A stretch of DNA of 64,000 nt from contig CAWDZG010000001.1 of assembly GCA_963806955.1 (NCBI GenBank), positions 310,001-374,000 on the forward strand. The letters are read 5' to 3'. The DNA comes from Gaiellasilicea sp963806955. Lineage in GTDB: Bacteria > Actinomycetota > Thermoleophilia > Gaiellales > Gaiellaceae. Both the position numbers and the translations under genes were made by a program. This document shows positions 16,359-24,390 of this stretch, piece by piece; the stretch's first letter is position 1, and the number at the start of each line of letters is the position of its first letter. Below the pieces are notes generated by a model. The model was not told where the DNA came from and ran no database searches. It saw only the letters and a program-made list of their open reading frames with translations.

Positions 16359-17585
16359 GTGCCGAAGCTGCTGATCCGCGACCTGACGCAGATCGTCAGT
16401 CCGGCCGGGCGCGACGCGCCGCTGCGCGGGAGCGCGCTCGCCGATCTCGACTGGATCGACGACGGCTACGTCCTCTGCGACGGGCCGATGATCGAGGCCG
16501 TCGGGACGATGCGCTCGCTCGGTCGAGTCGACGGCGACGTGGTCGAGCTGCACGGCCGCGGGCTCTGCGCGATCCCGGGGCTCGTCGACTGCCACACCCA
16601 TCCGGCGTTCGGCGGCGACCGCGTCGAGGAGTTCTCGCTGCGCGCGGCGGGCGCGAGCTACGAGGAGCTGCACGCGGCCGGCGGCGGCATCCTCTCCACC
16701 GTGCGCGCGACCAGGGCGGCCGGGCAAGACGGGCTCACTGCCGCGGTCGCGCGCCACCGCGACTGGATGCTGCACGCGGGCACGACGACGTTCGAGGGCA
16801 AGTCGGGCTACGGGCTCGACCGCGAGACCGAGCTCGCCTCCCTGCGAGCCGTGCGAGACGCGGGCGGAATCCCGACGTTCCTCGGCGCCCATGCGATCCC
16901 GCCGGAGCACGACGACGCCGACGCGTACCTCGCCTTCCTGCTCGCAGACGTGCTGCCCGACGCGGCGGCGCTGGCCGAGGCGGCAGACGTCTTCCTCGAG
17001 CGCGGCGCCTTCGACGCCGCCCAGGCGCGGCGTTACCTCGAGGCGGCGCGCGAGCACGGGCTCGCGCTGCGGCTGCACGGCGACCAGTTCACCGAGGCGG
17101 GCGCGATCTCCCTGGCGGTCGAGCTGGGCGCGCGCTCGGTCGACCACCTCGAGGCGACGGGCGCGGACGGGATCGCCGCGCTTGCTGCGAGCGACGTCAC
17201 CGGCGTGCTCCTGCCCGCGAGCGCGCTCTTCCTCGACAGGCCGATGCCACCGGCACGCGCGCTCGTCGATGCGGGCGCCGCCGTTGCGCTCGCGACCGAC
17301 TTCAACCCCGGCAGTGCGTTCTGCGCGAGCCTGCCGCTCGTCACCTCGCTCGCCGCAACGCAACTCAAGCTCGGCCCGGCGGAGGCGCTCGCCGCCTGCA
17401 CGGTCAACGCCGCGCACGTCCTCGGCCGGGCGGACCGGATCGGCAGGATCGCTCCGGGCTTCGCCGCCGACATCACGCTCCTCGATGTGCCCGACTGGCG
17501 CTACCTCGCCTACCAGCTCGCCGGCGACGTCGTCGGCACGGTGATCAAGGACGGGTCGGTCGCCTGGGGGCGACCGGCATACTGA
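16359..17585 (+). CDS. hutI: Imidazolonepropionase
   Basis: A 408-residue amidohydrolase that opens imidazolone propionate to N-formimino-L-glutamate. Metal ligands: HxH in VDCHTHPAFGGDR (about 79), HGDQF and DH in SVDHLEAT, and the catalytic Asp in LATDFNPGSAF. The GKSGYGL loop that binds substrate is present. Third gene of the hut operon; its product is the substrate of the protein at 11814. Confidence 0.96.
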   Translation: MPKLLIRDLTQIVSPAGRDAPLRGSALADLDWIDDGYVLCDGPMIEAVGTMRSLGRVDGDVVELHGRGLCAIPGLVDCHTHPAFGGDRVEEFSLRAAGASYEELHAAGGGILSTVRATRAAGQDGLTAAVARHRDWMLHAGTTTFEGKSGYGLDRETELASLRAVRDAGGIPTFLGAHAIPPEHDDADAYLAFLLADVLPDAAALAEAADVFLERGAFDAAQARRYLEAAREHGLALRLHGDQFTEAGAISLAVELGARSVDHLEATGADGIAALAASDVTGVLLPASALFLDRPMPPARALVDAGAAVALATDFNPGSAFCASLPLVTSLAATQLKLGPAEALAACTVNAAHVLGRADRIGRIAPGFAADITLLDVPDWRYLAYQLAGDVVGTVIKDGSVAWGRPAY

Positions 17586-17590
17586 GAGAG

Positions 17591-18004
17591 ATGCCGACGA
17601 GGAAACAGAAGCGCCGCCAGCAGAAACTGCAGCGGCATGAGTACGAAGAGGTGTACGTCGATGAGGAGGGGAACGAGCTCGCCCCCGAGGTGGCCGAGGA
17701 GCTGATCGGCTCGACGCGCGCCACCAAGAACGGCAAGGGCGGGCGCCCCGACAGGGCTCAGACGCGCTCGCGTGGCGGTCGCGTGATCGAGCCGCCTTCG
17801 TGGCGGCGCACCGGCCGCAGGGGCCTCATCTTCTTCCCGTTGATGCTGATCACGGTGATGCTGCTCGGCAAGGACCTGACGCTGCCGCAGCAGGTGGTGC
17901 AGACGATCGTGCTGATGGGCTTCTTCCTGCCCTTCAGCTACTTCATGGACTCGATGGTCTGGCGCTCGTACCAGAAGCGCCTCGCGCGCGACCAGAAGCC
18001 CTAG
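17591..18004 (+). CDS. Hypothetical protein with two membrane helices
   Basis: One hundred thirty-seven residues: a strongly basic start (MPTRKQKRRQQKLQRHEYEEVYVDEEG), a basic middle, two hydrophobic helices (GLIFFPLMLITVMLL, about 88-102, and VVQTIVLMGFFLPFSYFM, about 111-128), and a basic tail. It follows hutI after five bases. No known domain; probably a small inner-membrane protein with a cytosolic, charged N-terminus. Confidence 0.75.
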   Translation: MPTRKQKRRQQKLQRHEYEEVYVDEEGNELAPEVAEELIGSTRATKNGKGGRPDRAQTRSRGGRVIEPPSWRRTGRRGLIFFPLMLITVMLLGKDLTLPQQVVQTIVLMGFFLPFSYFMDSMVWRSYQKRLARDQKP

Positions 18005-18009
18005 CCCGC

Positions 18010-18026
18010 TAGCCTCCGCGCCCGTG
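18010..18026 (+). promoter_or_regulatory. Leaderless -10 for YcaQ-like gene
   Basis: TAGCCT at 18010-18015, eight bases, GTG at 18024. Confidence 0.4.
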
Positions 18027-19244
18027 AGGGTCACCGCCGAGGCCGCACGTCGCTTTCTCGTCGCACGGCACGCGCTCGCGCCCGCGCGGTCGCTCGCGGG
18101 AGGGCCGGACGCGGTGCTCGAGGTCTTCCGCCGTCTCGGCTCGATCCAGTTCGATCCGCTCGCGGTCGCCGGCCGGACCCACGACCTCGTCCTGCACGCA
18201 CGCGTCGCCGACTACGACCCTGCCTGGTGCGACGAGCTCTACGAGCGGCGCGAGATCTTCGAGGCGTACAACAAGGGGCTCTCACTCGTCCCGACGAGCG
18301 ACTTCCCGTGGTTCCGCGGGACGCTGGGCCGGAGCGCGCACCGCCTCCTCGAGGAGAACGCCGAGGTCGCCGGAGGCGTGCGCGAGCGGATCCGCGCCGA
18401 CGGGCCGCTGTCGGCGCTCGACTTCGAGCGCGCACAGGGCGGGACGGTCGACTGGTTCGGCGTGCCGACGAACACGGTCCGCGCGGTGCTCGAGGCGTCT
18501 GCCGTCGCCGGAGTGCTCGGCCTCGCGCGCCGGGAGGGCAACCGCCGCTACTACGACCTGCTCGAGCGGCTGCTGCCGGCCGACGTGCTCGCGCGCAGCG
18601 TCCCGGTGGAGGAACGGCTGCGCCACAAGCTGCTCTCGCGCTACCGCGCGCACGGCCTGCTCGGCGTCGGCGGCGGGGCGGGTGAGTTCAGCGGCCTGGG
18701 CGCCGCGAAGGCCGATCCGCGGTGGCCGGAGTCACCCGGCAGGACTGCGCTGCGCACGCGGCTTGTCGACGACGGGGAGATCGTTCCCGTCGAGATCGAG
18801 GGCGTGCGCGGCAAGCGCTTCGTCCTCGCGGAGGAGGTCGGGCTGCTCGAGGGCCCGCCGGAGCCGCCGCCCTCCGTCGCCTTCCTGCCCCCGTTCGACC
18901 CGCTCGTCTGGGACCGCGCCTTCCTCGGCGCGCTCTTCGGGTTCGAGTACGTCTGGGAGCTCTTCGTCCCGCCGGCGAAGCGGCGCTGGGGCTGGTACGT
19001 GCTGCCGCTGCTCTTCCGCGACCGCCTCGTCGGCCGGATCGAGCCGCGCATCGACCGCGAGGGCGGCGCGGTGCAGATGCTCGACCTCTGGTGGGAGGAC
19101 GGGTTCGCGCCGGGCCGCACCGAGGGCTTCGTCGACGCGATGCGGGACGCACTCCGCGCCTACCTGCGCTTCGCCGGGGCGGACCGCCTCGAGTGGCCGT
19201 CGCACCTGGCGAAGGAGAAGCAGCTGTTTCTCACGCGCCCCTAG
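18024..19244 (+). CDS. YcaQ/AlkZ-family winged-helix DNA glycosylase
   Basis: A 406-residue protein of the HTH_42 family. The family's catalytic triad motif appears as QFD in LGSIQFDPLAVAGRTHDLVL (about 38-57), the Q-x-D form of the AlkZ-like branch; known members unhook interstrand DNA crosslinks or excise bulky alkyl adducts. Winged-helix repeats follow (DWFGVPTNTVRAVLE, RLRHKLLSRYRAHGL) and a C-terminal beta barrel (LPPFDPLVWDRAFL, GWYVLPLLFRDRLVGRIEP). Conserved DPLVWDR is a good family mark. Confidence 0.88.
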   Translation: MRVTAEAARRFLVARHALAPARSLAGGPDAVLEVFRRLGSIQFDPLAVAGRTHDLVLHARVADYDPAWCDELYERREIFEAYNKGLSLVPTSDFPWFRGTLGRSAHRLLEENAEVAGGVRERIRADGPLSALDFERAQGGTVDWFGVPTNTVRAVLEASAVAGVLGLARREGNRRYYDLLERLLPADVLARSVPVEERLRHKLLSRYRAHGLLGVGGGAGEFSGLGAAKADPRWPESPGRTALRTRLVDDGEIVPVEIEGVRGKRFVLAEEVGLLEGPPEPPPSVAFLPPFDPLVWDRAFLGALFGFEYVWELFVPPAKRRWGWYVLPLLFRDRLVGRIEPRIDREGGAVQMLDLWWEDGFAPGRTEGFVDAMRDALRAYLRFAGADRLEWPSHLAKEKQLFLTRP

Positions 19245-19327
19245 TGCGCAAACCCGGGGCAAATGTTCAAGGGTGGCCCCTCGAGGGGTACGGGTTCAGC
19301 TTCGCCCCACTACTCCGAGGAGGACGA

Positions 19328-19879
19328 ATGCCCGTCAAGGAAGCAAGCTCGGCCGACACCCCGTATGGCCGCTACATCACGTCCGAGGGCTGGTTCGTCC
19401 TCAACCTCGGCGAGGCGCTCGCCGTGCGGAACGAGGAGAAGGGCGGCGTGACCTATCCGATCGAGTCGCAGGAGCATCCGTTCGCGGACCTCGGCGTTCA
19501 TCTGCGGGTGCTGTGGCCGGGCGACCCGAACGCGCTCTACCACTCGGAGGGCGTCCAGGAGGGGTTCCTCGTGCTCGCGGGGGAGTGCACGCTGATCGTG
19601 GAGGAAGAAGAGCGGCAGTTGCGGCAGTGGGACTACTTCCACTGTCCGGCCGGTACCGATCACATCCTCGTCGGCGCAGGCGACGGGCCTTGCTCCGTCC
19701 TGATGATCGGTGCGCGGCCCGACGAGCCGATTCGCTATCCCGTCAGCGCGGTCGCGGCAAAGCACGGCGCGTCGGTGGCGACCGAGACCAGCGTTCCCGA
19801 CGAGGCGTACGCAGACTGGCCCGGCGATCACGAGCCTGTCCGGCTGCCGTGGCCCGATGGGTCGGCCGCAAAGGCCTGA
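19328..19879 (+). CDS. Cupin-domain protein
   Basis: A 183-residue protein with one cupin barrel: motif 1 around NALYHSEGVQEGFLVLAGECTLIV (about 62-85) and motif 2 QWDYFHCPAGTDHILVG (about 95-111). Motif 1 has a single His rather than the usual HxH, so metal binding may be altered. The C-terminal 45 residues are acidic and unordered. GAGGAGGA precedes the ATG. Function unknown. Confidence 0.8.
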   Translation: MPVKEASSADTPYGRYITSEGWFVLNLGEALAVRNEEKGGVTYPIESQEHPFADLGVHLRVLWPGDPNALYHSEGVQEGFLVLAGECTLIVEEEERQLRQWDYFHCPAGTDHILVGAGDGPCSVLMIGARPDEPIRYPVSAVAAKHGASVATETSVPDEAYADWPGDHEPVRLPWPDGSAAKA

Positions 19880-19885
19880 CGGGTC

Positions 19886-19901
19886 TAGGGTTCACGTCGT
19901 G
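19886..19901 (+). promoter_or_regulatory. Leaderless -10 for GFA-TPR gene
   Basis: TAGGGT at 19886-19891, seven bases, GTG at 19899. Confidence 0.45.
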
Positions 19902-20585
19902 GGGTCGCGCGAAGCCACCTGTCACTGCGGGCAACTTCGGCTCGAGGTCGAGGGGTCGCCGTTCGTCGTCTCGATCTGCAACTGCATCGCCTGCCAGCGA
20001 CGCACCGGGAGCGCGTTCGGCATGCAGGCTGCGTTCAACTCCGACCAGGTGCAGGTGAAGGGCCGTTTCAGCGACTTCACGCGCGTCTCCGACGAGGCAG
20101 ACCGCAAGGAGCACGTCTTCCACTTCTGTCCCGACTGCGGCTCGCAGGTCTTCCACACGGAGCCGTCGGAGCCGGATCTGGTCGTCGTCTCCGTCGGTTC
20201 GTTCGCCGACCCGACGTTCCCGCCGCCGACGGAGTCGGGCTACGACTCCAGGCGGCATCCCTGGGTGGGCCTTCCGGACTCGGTTCGGCTGCTCGCCCCG
20301 GAGCTGTGGTGGGACTCGGCGCGGCCGCTCTACGAGGCCGGAGCGTACGCCGACGCGGCCGCGAAGGGCCGCGAGTTGATCCAGGCTCGCCCGGACCAGC
20401 CGTATCTCTACTTCAACACCGCCTGCTGCGAGAGCCTCGCGGGCCAGACGGACGAGGCGATCGAGCACCTCCGCCAGGCCATCGACCGGTGGGACGGCTT
20501 CCGCGAGCTGGCCGAGAGCGACTCGGATTTCGACGCGATCCGCGACGAGCCGGCGTTCCTGGACCTGCTCGGCGGAGCGCGCTAG
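19899..20585 (+). CDS. GFA/CENP-V zinc domain fused to TPR-like helices
   Basis: A 228-residue protein. Residues 1-130 form a GFA-type zinc domain: CHCGQLRLEVEG, CNCIACQRRTGSAFG and FCPDCGSQVFH supply the usual Cys ligands. Residues about 135-225 switch to helical repeats of TPR type (YEAGAYADAAAKGRELIQARPDQPYLYFNTACCESLAGQTDEAIEHLRQAI...). The frame is continuous across the join. The GFA fold occurs in formaldehyde-glutathione adduct enzymes and many proteins of unknown role. The joined layout is unusual. Confidence 0.82.
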   Translation: MGSREATCHCGQLRLEVEGSPFVVSICNCIACQRRTGSAFGMQAAFNSDQVQVKGRFSDFTRVSDEADRKEHVFHFCPDCGSQVFHTEPSEPDLVVVSVGSFADPTFPPPTESGYDSRRHPWVGLPDSVRLLAPELWWDSARPLYEAGAYADAAAKGRELIQARPDQPYLYFNTACCESLAGQTDEAIEHLRQAIDRWDGFRELAESDSDFDAIRDEPAFLDLLGGAR

Positions 20586-20652
20586 GGTCCGCCGACGGCG
20601 GATTCCCTTCCAGACGTAGAGGAGACGCGGGTCGCCGGCACGGCTCCTCGAA

Positions 20653-20667
20653 TAGGATTGCGCCGTG
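20653..20667 (+). promoter_or_regulatory. Leaderless -10 for MBL-like gene
   Basis: TAGGAT at 20653-20658, six bases, GTG at 20665. Confidence 0.5.
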
Positions 20668-21297
20668 GAGGAGCTGCGCCCCGGGGTCTGGCACTGGCAG
20701 TCGCCGCATCCCGGCTGGGACGAGGAGCAGTGGTGGCCGGAGCTCGTGTCCTCGTACGCGATCGAGCTCGGCGAGGACGTCGTTCTGTTCGACCCGCTCT
20801 CCGTTCCCGACGAGTTGCAGGAGCGCGCAACCGCTGTCGTGCTGACCGCGCCTTACCACGAGCGCGACGCACGAGCGCTCGGCCTGCCGATCCACACACC
20901 GCCCGCCGACACGTGGGAGGACTGGGTCGAGAAGTTCGGCGTCGATCCCGACAAGGTTCGCGGGATGGAGAGCGAGGATCTGGCCTGGCTGCGCGCGGGC
21001 GAGGGCGAGGGGCACTTCCACGGCCCGGGGGAGTGGCCGTTCGGCATCCACGCCCACGCCGGCCGCGAGGACAACGACGTCGTCCTCTGGATCCCCGCCG
21101 TCGGCGCGATCGTCAGCGGCGACTCCCTCTCGGACTTCGGCAAGGGGCTCGACGTCCAGCTTGGCGGGCGCACGCACGTCACCCGGGACGACGTCGTCCA
21201 GCGACTCCGGCCGCTGCTCGACCTCCCGGTCGAGCTCGTGCTCCCCGCGCACGGCGCGCCGACCGACCGCGGGGCGCTCGAACGCGTGCTCGCCTGA
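20665..21297 (+). CDS. Metallo-beta-lactamase-fold protein lacking the HxHxDH motif
   Basis: A 210-residue protein with the MBL outline (WHWQSPHPGW... VLFDPLSVP... AIVSGDSLSDFGKGL... ELVLPAHGAPTDRGALERVL). The usual HxHxDH is replaced by TAPYHERDARAL, so only a partial metal site (H..RD, GDS, PAHG) remains. The C-terminal Asp-Ser and His motifs stay. A short truncated copy of its N-terminus lies at 22813. Substrate unknown. Confidence 0.8.
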   Translation: MEELRPGVWHWQSPHPGWDEEQWWPELVSSYAIELGEDVVLFDPLSVPDELQERATAVVLTAPYHERDARALGLPIHTPPADTWEDWVEKFGVDPDKVRGMESEDLAWLRAGEGEGHFHGPGEWPFGIHAHAGREDNDVVLWIPAVGAIVSGDSLSDFGKGLDVQLGGRTHVTRDDVVQRLRPLLDLPVELVLPAHGAPTDRGALERVLA

Positions 21298-21308
21298 GCG
21301 GCCGACCG

Positions 21309-21710
21309 ATGCCGTTCACGCGGAGGAACATCAAGGGGGACGTGGAGGACATCGGCGCCGTCTTCGACGGCGCGCCCGGCCTCGAGTTCCGCGCCGCGAC
21401 GAAGCCGCTCGAGCTCGAGCAGCTCGCGCTGAGCCACCAGCGCGTCCCACCCGGCTGCCGCTTCCCGTACGGCCACACGCACGCCACCCAGGAGGAGGTG
21501 TACGTCGTCCTCCGCGGGAGCGGGCGGATGAAGCTCGACGACGAGATCGTCGAGCTGAAGGAGTGGGACGCGGTGCGCGTCCCGCCAGGCACCTGGCGAG
21601 GCTACGAGGCCGGGCCGGAGGGTCTCGAGCTCCTCGTCGTCGGCGCGCCGAACCTCGGTGACGACCCGCGCGGAGACGTCGACGGCCGCCGCGGCTGGTG
21701 GGCCGACTAA
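21309..21710 (+). CDS. Cupin-domain protein
   Basis: A 133-residue single cupin. Motif 1 is PYGHTHATQEEVYVVLRGSGRM (about 56-77), with both His and the Glu of the metal site; motif 2 is EWDAVRVPPGTWRGYEAG (about 86-103). Follows the MBL-like gene by 11 nt and may be co-transcribed. Its stop overlaps the convergent SRPBCC gene by 4 nt. Ligand unknown. Confidence 0.85.
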   Translation: MPFTRRNIKGDVEDIGAVFDGAPGLEFRAATKPLELEQLALSHQRVPPGCRFPYGHTHATQEEVYVVLRGSGRMKLDDEIVELKEWDAVRVPPGTWRGYEAGPEGLELLVVGAPNLGDDPRGDVDGRRGWWAD

Positions 21711-22184
21711 GGCGCCGGCTCGACGCCATCCTCCTCGGCCTCCAGTGCCGAGAGGAAGAGGCGCAGATAGTCGGCGACGTCCCGACGCGCCAGCCCGAGC
21801 GGGAACAGGGGTGCGAGCAGCCGCCCCTTGACGCCGCGCAGATGGCGCACGGCGACGATCTCGACGCAGCTGCCGCCACCGTCGAGAGGGGTGGCGTGAA
21901 GCTCCCAGCTGCTCCCCGGCTTGAAGATGTTCGACTCGAGCACGCGACCCTTGACGGCGCCCGGCTCCGACCAGTCGTAGACGGAGACGCTCCCAGACGA
22001 ACCCGATCGGCCACGGATTCCCCTCGGTCACCTCCGCCCAGGTAGCGCCCGCGTCGTGCACCTGGAGATGCTCGACGTAGACGTCGCGCCAGAGGTCGGC
22101 CCGGCGAGCCGAGAAGTCGCGCGCGGCCGCCAGGACGCGTTCCGCGGGGGCCGAGCTCTCGGCGGTCACGTGCACCGTCGGCAC
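21707..22184 (-). CDS. SRPBCC (START-like) domain protein, frameshifted
   Basis: A polyketide-cyclase/START-type lipid-binding fold read in two frames: PTVHVTAESSAPAERVLAAARDF...HDAGATWAEVTEGNPWPIGF, then SVYDWSEPGAVKGRVLESNIFKPGSSWELHATPLDGGG... with a C-terminal helix RRDVADYLRLFLSALE. One extra base near 22000 joins the two into about 158 residues. GTG at 22184 follows TAGAGT by six bases. Such proteins bind small hydrophobic ligands. Confidence 0.75.
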
Positions 22185-22196
22185 CGTTCGACTCTA
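22182..22196 (-). promoter_or_regulatory. Leaderless -10 for SRPBCC gene
   Basis: Minus-strand TAGAGT at 22196-22191, six bases, GTG at 22184. Confidence 0.45.
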
Positions 22197-22240
22197 ACGC
22201 GCGCGAGGCAGAGTCCGAGCCGGCGCCGAATCGACGAGGC

Positions 22241-22690
22241 CTAGGCGCGCGGGGCGTACTCGACGCTCGCGAACGGCCAGTCCGACTCCAGCCACCGGGT
22301 GACGGCGCGCCAGACCGGGGCGTCGAGCTCCGCATGGCTCTCCCGCACCCAGGAGAGCGCGCACGCGTCGTGGTCGCTGTCCGGCAGCGGGTAGATGTAC
22401 ACACACCCGATCACCCCACGGTCGGCCGGATCGAGCACCGTGTACGTGAACCCCTTCCGGGCGCGGAAGTCGTCGGCGTGGCGCTGCAGATCCGCGCGGT
22501 TCTCGTCCAGCGTCATCTCTCGCGGCCAGGAGCCGTCCGGATACCCGGGCGTCGCCCGGATGTGCTCGATCGACGACGTCCAGGCGTCGTAGTCCAGCTC
22601 GTTGTGCTCCGGGCCGAGCGGCTCGAGCACGAACTGCGGCGTCTCCAGCCGCCGGGGAGCGTCGAAATCGCGCGGAACGAATTCCTTCAC
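22241..22690 (-). CDS. GNAT-like acetyltransferase-fold protein
   Basis: One hundred forty-nine residues: FVLEPLGPEHNELDYDAW... FTYTVLDPADRGVIGCVYIYPLPDSDHDACALSWVRESHAELDAPVWRAVTRWLE. The beta strand pair around FTYTVLD and VIGCVYIYP and the following acidic strand resemble GNAT domains, but the Q/RxxGxG/A acetyl-CoA loop is not seen. Function tentative. GTG at 22690 has TACGAT six bases upstream (minus strand 22702-22697). Confidence 0.7.
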   Translation of the reverse strand: MKEFVPRDFDAPRRLETPQFVLEPLGPEHNELDYDAWTSSIEHIRATPGYPDGSWPREMTLDENRADLQRHADDFRARKGFTYTVLDPADRGVIGCVYIYPLPDSDHDACALSWVRESHAELDAPVWRAVTRWLESDWPFASVEYAPRA

Positions 22691-22812
22691 CCGACGATCG
22701 TAAGGCGTCCGGCCGAGCCACGCGGGATCGCGGGTGGTCGTCTGGGCCAGCGTTCGGGAATGACGCCGGAGGACTATCGCTGCGCGTCTGCGTCAGCTGT
22801 AGCATCGCGCGG

Positions 22813-22998
22813 ATGCGCGAAGTTCGGCCTGTGCTGTGGCGCTGGCAGACGCCGCATCCCGTGTCGAGACCCGATCATTCGTGGCCGGCGGTGGCTTCGT
22901 CGCACGCACTCGACGACGGGATGCGCCTGCTCAGAGCGGTAGTCGCTGGTCTTGCGGGGATGCTGGTTCTCGTCGGTGTGCTGTTCTTGGGCGCGTGA
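22813..22998 (+). pseudogene. Truncated MBL-like N-terminus joined to a membrane helix
   Basis: A 61-residue frame. Residues 1-33 (MREVRPVLWRWQTPHPVSRPDHSWPA...) match the start of the MBL-like protein at 20665 (MEELRPGVWHWQSPHPGWDEEQWWPE...). The frame then becomes a hydrophobic helix (LLRAVVAGLAGMLVLVGVLFLGA). TAGCAT at 22800-22805, seven bases before the ATG, is intact. It may be a decayed paralogue whose promoter and start survive, or a new small membrane protein (internal ATG at 22921). Confidence 0.5.
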
Positions 22999-23022
22999 CG
23001 GCGGTCTGAGGAAAGGGACACA

Positions 23023-23486
23023 GTGAACACGAGCGCGGCCACGGCCACTGCGCCAGCCGGCGAGCCGATCGTGATCCGCGCGACGCTGATTGTCGCCACG
23101 GAGGAGGGTTCTGAGCCGATTGCCACCGGCACGGTTCTTGAGGGGTCCACGCTCGGGGGCACGCCGTTCTGCGTCGGTGGGACGATCCTGGAGTCCCACG
23201 CGAGCCTCGATCCCAAGATGAAGGCGTACCTGATCGACCGGAAGGTCACCTGCCCGGACGGCACCGTGAGGATCGGCTTCACGCCGGAGGTGGGAGCTGG
23301 CCCTGATCCGGAGGGTCAGACCCCGCGAGAAGGGCGTCTTGGACGATCGTCAGCGGCACCGGCGAATTCGACGGGCTGAGCGGAGGCGCGGAAAAGCGAG
23401 GCCGTGTCTGGCGATCAGAACCCCAGTCGTCGCCGGCTTCGCGATCCACGTTCACCGGAACCGTCACACGAGTAGAGACACGGTGA
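23023..23486 (+). CDS. Small beta-rich protein of unknown family, frameshifted
   Basis: GTG at 23023 follows GAGGAAAGG. The first frame gives about 90 residues (EPIVIRATLIVATEEGSEPIATGTVLEGSTLGGTPFCVGGTI... KVTCPDGTVRIGFTPE). It then loses sense, while another frame downstream reads SWTIVSGTGEFDGLSGG... TFTGTVTRVETR with a stop at 23486. The WTIVSGTGxFxGLSG phrase recurs in actinobacterial secreted beta-barrel proteins, so the two parts probably belong together across a shift near 23310. No signal peptide is seen. Confidence 0.5.
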
Positions 23487-24001
23487 CGGTGGCGACAGCC
23501 GAAGCGATCCGCAGGTGCCAGGCTTGAGGACGCCATAGTTACACCGCGCAGAGACTCGGCCTGGGCGAGCGTCCTCTCGCCCGACGCGCGGTCTACCCGC
23601 GCGCCGCGCGGGCGGTACGCCGACGGGCCGGCGAGGACGACGAGGTAGCCGTCCGGGTCGCGGAGCCAGAGCTCCTGCTGTTTCGCGTTCGGGTTCTCGT
23701 GCACGTCGCGCTCGACCTCGGCGCCTGCGTCCCGGGCCCGTTGCACCGCCGCGTCGAGGTCGTCGACCTCGAACCAGGCGACGAAGCCGTTGCCGCGCGG
23801 CGCCTCGGCGGCGGCCATCGGGCCGTGGTGGTGCTCGGCGTCGAGCGCGTGGAGCTGCAGCACGAGCTCGCCGCCGCTCATGATCTGCTCGTACTCGTCG
23901 CCGCCGTGGGTCGCCGCCGCTCCGAGGACGGTCGCGTAGAAGCGAGCCGACGCCTGCACGTCGCCGACGACGAGCATCGGCTGGGGCCAGGCCTGCGGCA
24001 A
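23279..24001 (-). CDS. VOC-family protein with unexplained C-terminal extension
   Basis: The first 130 residues form a VOC unit: MLVVGDVQASARFYATVLGAAA, QLHALDAEHHHGP, FEVDDLDAAVQRARDAGAEVERD and LWLRDPDGYLVVLAG. The frame then stays open for about 110 residues that run antisense to the gene at 23023; this tail looks like shadow coding, so the real protein may end near 23560. The start is TTG 24001, four bases after the cupin stop; ATG 23977 would cut strand 1. Function unknown. Confidence 0.65.
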   Translation of the reverse strand: MPQAWPQPMLVVGDVQASARFYATVLGAAATHGGDEYEQIMSGGELVLQLHALDAEHHHGPMAAAEAPRGNGFVAWFEVDDLDAAVQRARDAGAEVERDVHENPNAKQQELWLRDPDGYLVVLAGPSAYRPRGARVDRASGERTLAQAESLRGVTMASSSLAPADRFGCRHRHRVSTRVTVPVNVDREAGDDWGSDRQTRPRFSAPPLSPSNSPVPLTIVQDALLAGSDPPDQGQLPPPA

Positions 24002-24005
24002 CAGC

Positions 24006-24341
24006 TCAGGCCTGCGAGCCGCGGTAGTGGCCCTCGCCGGGCCACGGCGCGAGCAGCAGCAGCACGCGCGCGCCGTCGTCGCTCGCGAGCGAGTGCCGTT
24101 CGTCGGGGTCGAAGCGGCAGAGCATCCCCGGCGTCGCGTCGATCGACTCGCCGTCGGCCGAGATCCGCACCGTGCCCTCGAGCACCGTCACCCAGGCGTT
24201 CTCCTTCACCTGGTGGTCGCCCATCACCTGACCGGGGTTGAGCACGATCAGGACGGCGCGGGCCTCGTTGCCGGAGTGGACGACGACCGGGTCGCGGGTG
24301 CCGGCGGGCGCCTCGATCTCCATCAGGTTCCAGGTCTGCAT
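24006..24341 (-). CDS. Cupin-domain protein
   Basis: A 111-residue single cupin: MQTWNLMEIEAPAGTRDPVVVHSGNEARAVLIVLNPGQVMGDHQVKENAWVTVLEGTVRI, then DATPGMLCRFDPDERHSLASDDGARVLLLL. Motif 1 has DHQVKEN in place of the usual HxH, a weaker metal site. ATG at 24341 is chosen because coding sense begins there; the open frame upstream to 24707 is antisense to the gene at 24534. Co-transcribed with the VOC gene. Confidence 0.78.
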   Translation of the reverse strand: MQTWNLMEIEAPAGTRDPVVVHSGNEARAVLIVLNPGQVMGDHQVKENAWVTVLEGTVRISADGESIDATPGMLCRFDPDERHSLASDDGARVLLLLAPWPGEGHYRGSQA

Positions 24342-24390
24342 CAGATGGCTGCTCGGTGATCGGGGTGCTTCCGGGGGCGCTCCAGACCAC

